Source of the DNA: an uncultured Haloferula sp. | GTDB lineage: Bacteria > Verrucomicrobiota > Verrucomicrobiae > Verrucomicrobiales > Akkermansiaceae | Length of the DNA: 8,853 nucleotides | NCBI GenBank assembly: GCA_946481625.1 | Contig: CAMLOZ010000109.1 | Coordinates: forward strand, 1-8,853 | Direction: 5' to 3' | The notes under the pieces: model-generated | The model's database searches: none | Told to the model about the DNA's origin: nothing | The model's input: only the letters and a program-made list of their open reading frames with translations | Part shown: piece by piece, positions 6,590 through 8,853 of the stretch | Layout of the letters: the number at the start of each line of letters is the position of its first letter | How positions within the stretch are numbered: position 1 is the stretch's first letter | Program-made: the position numbers and the translations under genes

Positions 6590-7605
6590 TGCTCCCCGCC
6601 GTCCTTCTCGTGCTGGTGGTAGTGCTCGCTCATTATGTCGCGGCCGAAGTCGCCGTCGAAGTCCCGCCAGGTCGCGTGGATGTGGTTGGCGTTGTTCTGG
6701 GTGTTGGCGGCTTCCATCAGGAAGGTCGGTCCTTGTACGCGGTAGTACCATGCCTCGCCGCGTTTCGTGCCGCCGGCCCAGCCGAAGCGGATCTTGTCGA
6801 TGCCGGCCGCCTCGATCTTCTTCATGTCGCCATCGGCTAGCTCCTTGCGGTGGCGGCCGGTGTATTCGGTGATCAGGGCGAGCAGGGCCTTCTTCTGCTC
6901 CGCGGTCATGTCGGATGCCGGAATGCCGACCGGCTCGAGAGCGGTCACCTTGCGGCTTTCCGCGGTAAGGATCTCGCCGGGGGCCTTCTCGCTGAAAACG
7001 ACCTCTTTCTTGCCGCTTTCAAGGAGCACGTTGGCAAGGGTCATGGCGAGGTCTTCCTCGGCGGCGAGAACGCGCAGACCTTTGTGAGTGCCTTCGCGGA
7101 CTTCGGCGGGGTTGGCGGCGAAGAAGGACGGCGTGACGGCGACCTCCTTGCCGTCGACAACGGTGTAGTTCAACGCCAGGTGGTGGCCCTCGAATTTCCA
7201 GCCCCAAGCCTTCTCATCCCCGGGCGTGCCGAAGATCGACACGTAGTATTTGCCGTTGTCGCGAAAGGTGGGGTTCTTCTCCAGTTCGGCGAGGACCCCT
7301 TCCAAGGTGATGATCTGGGTCGCCTTCAGTTTGCCCTTCTCGCTGAGCACGGTGTCGAGCAGCTTCATGGCGGCAGCCTTCTGGGCTTCGTCCATTTCCT
7401 TGATCGGCAGCCCGGTGCGGTTTTGCGGGGTGAACTTGAAATTTTCCCGCTGGTCGGAATCAAAGGGGAAGGCCGCCTTGGCGCGCTTCGAGTCGTCGAG
7501 CGTGCCGAGGAAGGCGTCGGCGGCGGACTTCATGGCGGCGACGGAAGCCGTCTCCTCGGCAAGAGCGGGGAGGGCGAGGAGCAAGGCGAGGAACGGGGTT
7601 TTCAT
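6586..7605 (-). CDS. Secreted DUF3500 domain protein
   Basis: This 339-residue protein has a signal peptide (MKTPFLALLLALPALA, cleavage likely after residue 16; no lipobox cysteine) and one DUF3500 domain filling the rest. Recognisable family blocks are QNRTGLPIKEMDEAQ (61-75), WGWKFEGHHLALNYTVV (134-150), FGWAGGTKRGEAWYYRVQGP (274-293) and NANHIHATWRDFDGDFGRD (305-323). The function of DUF3500 is not established. The paired His residues in EGHHLALN and ANHIHATW, with the His-rich tail (H328, H330, H332, H339), could suit metal binding, but that is inference. Its length is normal and there is no sign of truncation. It is transcribed convergently with the DUF5615 gene, sharing a TTAA at the stops, and divergently from the hydrolase. 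The start at 7605 begins the signal peptide; GGTGA lies immediately upstream, too close to be a strong ribosome-binding site. Confidence 0.9.
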   Translation of the reverse strand: MKTPFLALLLALPALAEETASVAAMKSAADAFLGTLDDSKRAKAAFPFDSDQRENFKFTPQNRTGLPIKEMDEAQKAAAMKLLDTVLSEKGKLKATQIITLEGVLAELEKNPTFRDNGKYYVSIFGTPGDEKAWGWKFEGHHLALNYTVVDGKEVAVTPSFFAANPAEVREGTHKGLRVLAAEEDLAMTLANVLLESGKKEVVFSEKAPGEILTAESRKVTALEPVGIPASDMTAEQKKALLALITEYTGRHRKELADGDMKKIEAAGIDKIRFGWAGGTKRGEAWYYRVQGPTFLMEAANTQNNANHIHATWRDFDGDFGRDIMSEHYHQHEKDGGEH

Positions 7606-7771
7606 TCACCGGGGATACAATCGCAGCGGGGCGCTTCTCGCAAGAAGGAGTGTCAACATTCGGGGGGCTGGCGGCGATCTTCATCGAGAGGATCGATGCC
7701 CGGGTTAGGTTTTTCGATTTTGAGAACCCGCCATCAGGCCTAAGCTTTCCTTTCCGGCTCCGATCCTTGCC
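7606..7771. other. Divergent intergenic region, no confident promoter
   Basis: These 166 bases separate the divergently transcribed DUF3500 and hydrolase genes and must hold both promoters. On the minus strand a TTGACA (complement of 7651-7656) resembles a -35 element, but no -10 hexamer sits at the right distance. A small 5-bp stem with a four-base loop (7634-7647) overlaps the region downstream of it. On the plus strand no clear promoter or ribosome-binding site is visible. Confidence 0.5.
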
Positions 7772-8617
7772 ATGCCCCTGCTCCTCCGAATCCTCCGTCG
7801 CATGCTACTCTGGACCATTCTTCCCGTCGCTGGCGTCCTGCTTCTCCTCGCGGGTTGCCAGAGCAAACTAATTTACTTCCCGCGTCCCTACGGCCCGGAC
7901 CACGTGGTGCGCTGGGACGCTGAACCGGGAACGAGGGTGATCGACTACTCGACCGCGCAGGGGAAGCAGCAGGCCTACCTGCTTTCCAAGGCGGAGAAGC
8001 CCGAGCGCCTGTGGCTGGTCTGCGGGGGCAACGGGACCCTGGCGCTGGAGTGGTCCGACTGGCTGCGCGAACACGGCCCGGCGCAGGACGCCTGGCTGAT
8101 GGTGGATATCCCCGGCTACGGTGCCTGTTCGGGCAGGCCGCGGCCCGGGACCATCCGCAATACTTTGAAGGCCGCCGTGCCGGCGGGTATGGGCTCGCTC
8201 GGCTGGTCGCTTCCGGCGGATCGGGACAAGCTGCGCTTCTTCGGCCACAGCCTGGGAGGAGCGGTGTGCTTGATGGGGGCGAAGGAATTCGACATCCGCC
8301 GCGGCGTGGTCCTCACGCCTTTCACGAGCAGCATGGACATGACGAAAGCGATGTTGGGCGTGGATCTCGGCTTCATCGTCTGGCACCGCTTCGACAACCT
8401 CGAACGCCTCAAGGAACTGGAGAAAAAGGGCGGCGCGGAGGTGTTTGTCCTCCACGGCTCCGATGACGAAGCGATACCGGTGACGATGTCCCGCACGCTC
8501 GCGGCGAAGGTGCCGGGCGTGGTGCGCTACACGGAGATCCAGGGAGGTCGGCACAACACCCTGCAGGATATCGCGCCGGAGACGATCCGGCAGGCGATGT
8601 TGGAGGTGCGGCAGTAA
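7772..8617 (+). CDS. Lipoprotein alpha/beta hydrolase (BEM46/YfhR-like)
   Basis: This 281-residue serine hydrolase is anchored as a lipoprotein. The N-terminus has basic residues followed by a hydrophobic core and a lipobox ending LLAGC, giving lipidation at C29. The catalytic fold is recognisable in order: WLVCGGNG (81-88) at the oxyanion-hole strand, VDIPGYGACSG (111-121), nucleophile elbow FGHSLGG (157-163) with S160, HGSDDEAIP (228-236) with D231 or D232 as the acid, and GGRHNTL (258-264) with H261. The triad is therefore intact. The oxyanion motif is GGNG where relatives commonly have HGNG. The substrate is unknown; an esterase or lysophospholipase-like activity in the periplasm or at the outer membrane is plausible. 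The ATG at 7772 begins directly at the signal peptide; no strong Shine-Dalgarno is seen. The gene is monocistronic as far as the window shows and ends before an inverted-repeat region. Confidence 0.92.
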   Translation: MPLLLRILRRMLLWTILPVAGVLLLLAGCQSKLIYFPRPYGPDHVVRWDAEPGTRVIDYSTAQGKQQAYLLSKAEKPERLWLVCGGNGTLALEWSDWLREHGPAQDAWLMVDIPGYGACSGRPRPGTIRNTLKAAVPAGMGSLGWSLPADRDKLRFFGHSLGGAVCLMGAKEFDIRRGVVLTPFTSSMDMTKAMLGVDLGFIVWHRFDNLERLKELEKKGGAEVFVLHGSDDEAIPVTMSRTLAAKVPGVVRYTEIQGGRHNTLQDIAPETIRQAMLEVRQ

Positions 8618-8654
8618 GTCCTGCCCGTTACCCACATCTCGCATGAGGAAAAAC

Positions 8655-8823
8655 GCGTCAGCACCGGGAGCGCGGAGCCTCTGGCCCCCAGAAGCAACGC
8701 TGCGGCTGGCTGTTCAAGGGCTTTGACGCATGCCGCCGTTTCCTCTCATTCCAATCGACAGGTGCATGCAGCCTCAAGGACTTCTTCTGCGGGCCAGAGG
8801 CTCCGCGCTCCCGGTGCTGACGC
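8655..8823. repeat. Perfect 33-bp inverted repeat with nested hairpins (REP-doublet-like)
   Basis: The arm at 8655-8687 is the exact reverse complement of 8791-8823. After one mismatch (8688/8790) a further six bases pair (8689-8694 with 8784-8789). Each arm is also self-complementary. In the right arm GCGGGCC (8789-8795), triloop AGA and GGCTCCGC (8799-8806) form a seven-pair stem with one bulged T. The left arm (8672-8689) forms the same hairpin with one mismatch at 8688. The spacer of about 90-100 bases carries no convincing gene. Two REP-like palindromes in opposite orientation after a gene resemble a BIME/REPIN, non-autonomous elements moved by RAYT transposases. No target-site duplication is visible outside the arms, and no RAYT gene is in the window. 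It may also act as a transcription stop or mRNA stabiliser for the hydrolase. Confidence 0.8.
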
Positions 8824-8853
8824 TGTTCCGCGAATGCAAGGGCGACTTCGGGC

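Noticed and set aside
7651..7656. TTGACA on the minus strand upstream of the DUF3500 gene as a sigma-70 promoter
   Set aside because: No acceptable -10 hexamer lies 16-18 bases downstream; the sequence there is CG-rich.
8643..8726. Short plus-strand frame beginning MRKNASAPGARSLW
   Set aside because: About 27 codons, made mostly by translating the inverted-repeat arm; no ribosome-binding site or homology recognised.
8766..8853. Plus-strand frame beginning MQPQGLLLRARGS, open to the right edge
   Set aside because: Only 29 codons are visible and most lie in the right repeat arm. The last part (LFRECKGDFG) looks protein-like, but is too short to call a gene.
8618..8853. CRISPR array or tRNA in the 3' intergenic region
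   Set aside because: Two inverted copies only, with no regularly spaced direct repeats and no cloverleaf or conserved T-loop sequence.

Overview
The window is high-GC bacterial DNA (roughly two-thirds G+C by eye), dense with genes and with little space between them. Its content points to the Planctomycetota/Verrucomicrobiota group, most likely a Luteolibacter-like verrucomicrobial bacterium. The clues are an ECF sigma factor of the Planctomycetes/Verrucomicrobia type, a FecR protein fused to a discoidin domain, a PSCyt1/DUF1549/DUF1553 cytochrome-type protein and a DUF1501 protein. The phylum is an inference from family content; there is no rRNA gene or other direct marker.

Layout. Positions 1-6136, minus strand: a four-gene cassette transcribed right to left. 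It runs ECF sigma factor (5612-6130), FecR/discoidin membrane protein (4305-5615), large PSCyt1/DUF1549/DUF1553 protein (1423-4308) and Tat-exported DUF1501 protein (1-1312, cut by the left window edge). The first three genes are joined by two ATGA stop/start overlaps. A 110-base gap with an imperfect inverted repeat precedes the DUF1501 gene. Positions 6137-6214: a short divergent intergenic region with a bulged hairpin. Positions 6215-6589, plus strand: a small DUF5615/PIN-like toxin-type protein without a visible antitoxin. Positions 6586-7605, minus strand: a secreted DUF3500 protein whose stop codon overlaps the stop of the toxin gene in a shared TTAA. Positions 7606-7771: divergent intergenic region with no confident promoter. 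Positions 7772-8617, plus strand: a lipoprotein alpha/beta hydrolase. Positions 8618-8853: no convincing gene, but a perfect 33-bp inverted repeat (8655-8687 and 8791-8823) whose arms are themselves hairpins, like a REP doublet.

How the genes may work together. In the minus-strand cassette the sigma factor is cytoplasmic. The FecR protein has one membrane helix and would place its FecR and carbohydrate-binding-like domains outside the inner membrane. The PSCyt1/DUF1553 and DUF1501 proteins both carry export signals. A reasonable inference is that an extracytoplasmic ligand sensed through the discoidin/FecR protein controls the sigma factor and thereby the two exported effectors. No substrate can be read from the sequence. 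The DUF5615, DUF3500 and hydrolase genes have no evident functional link to this cassette.
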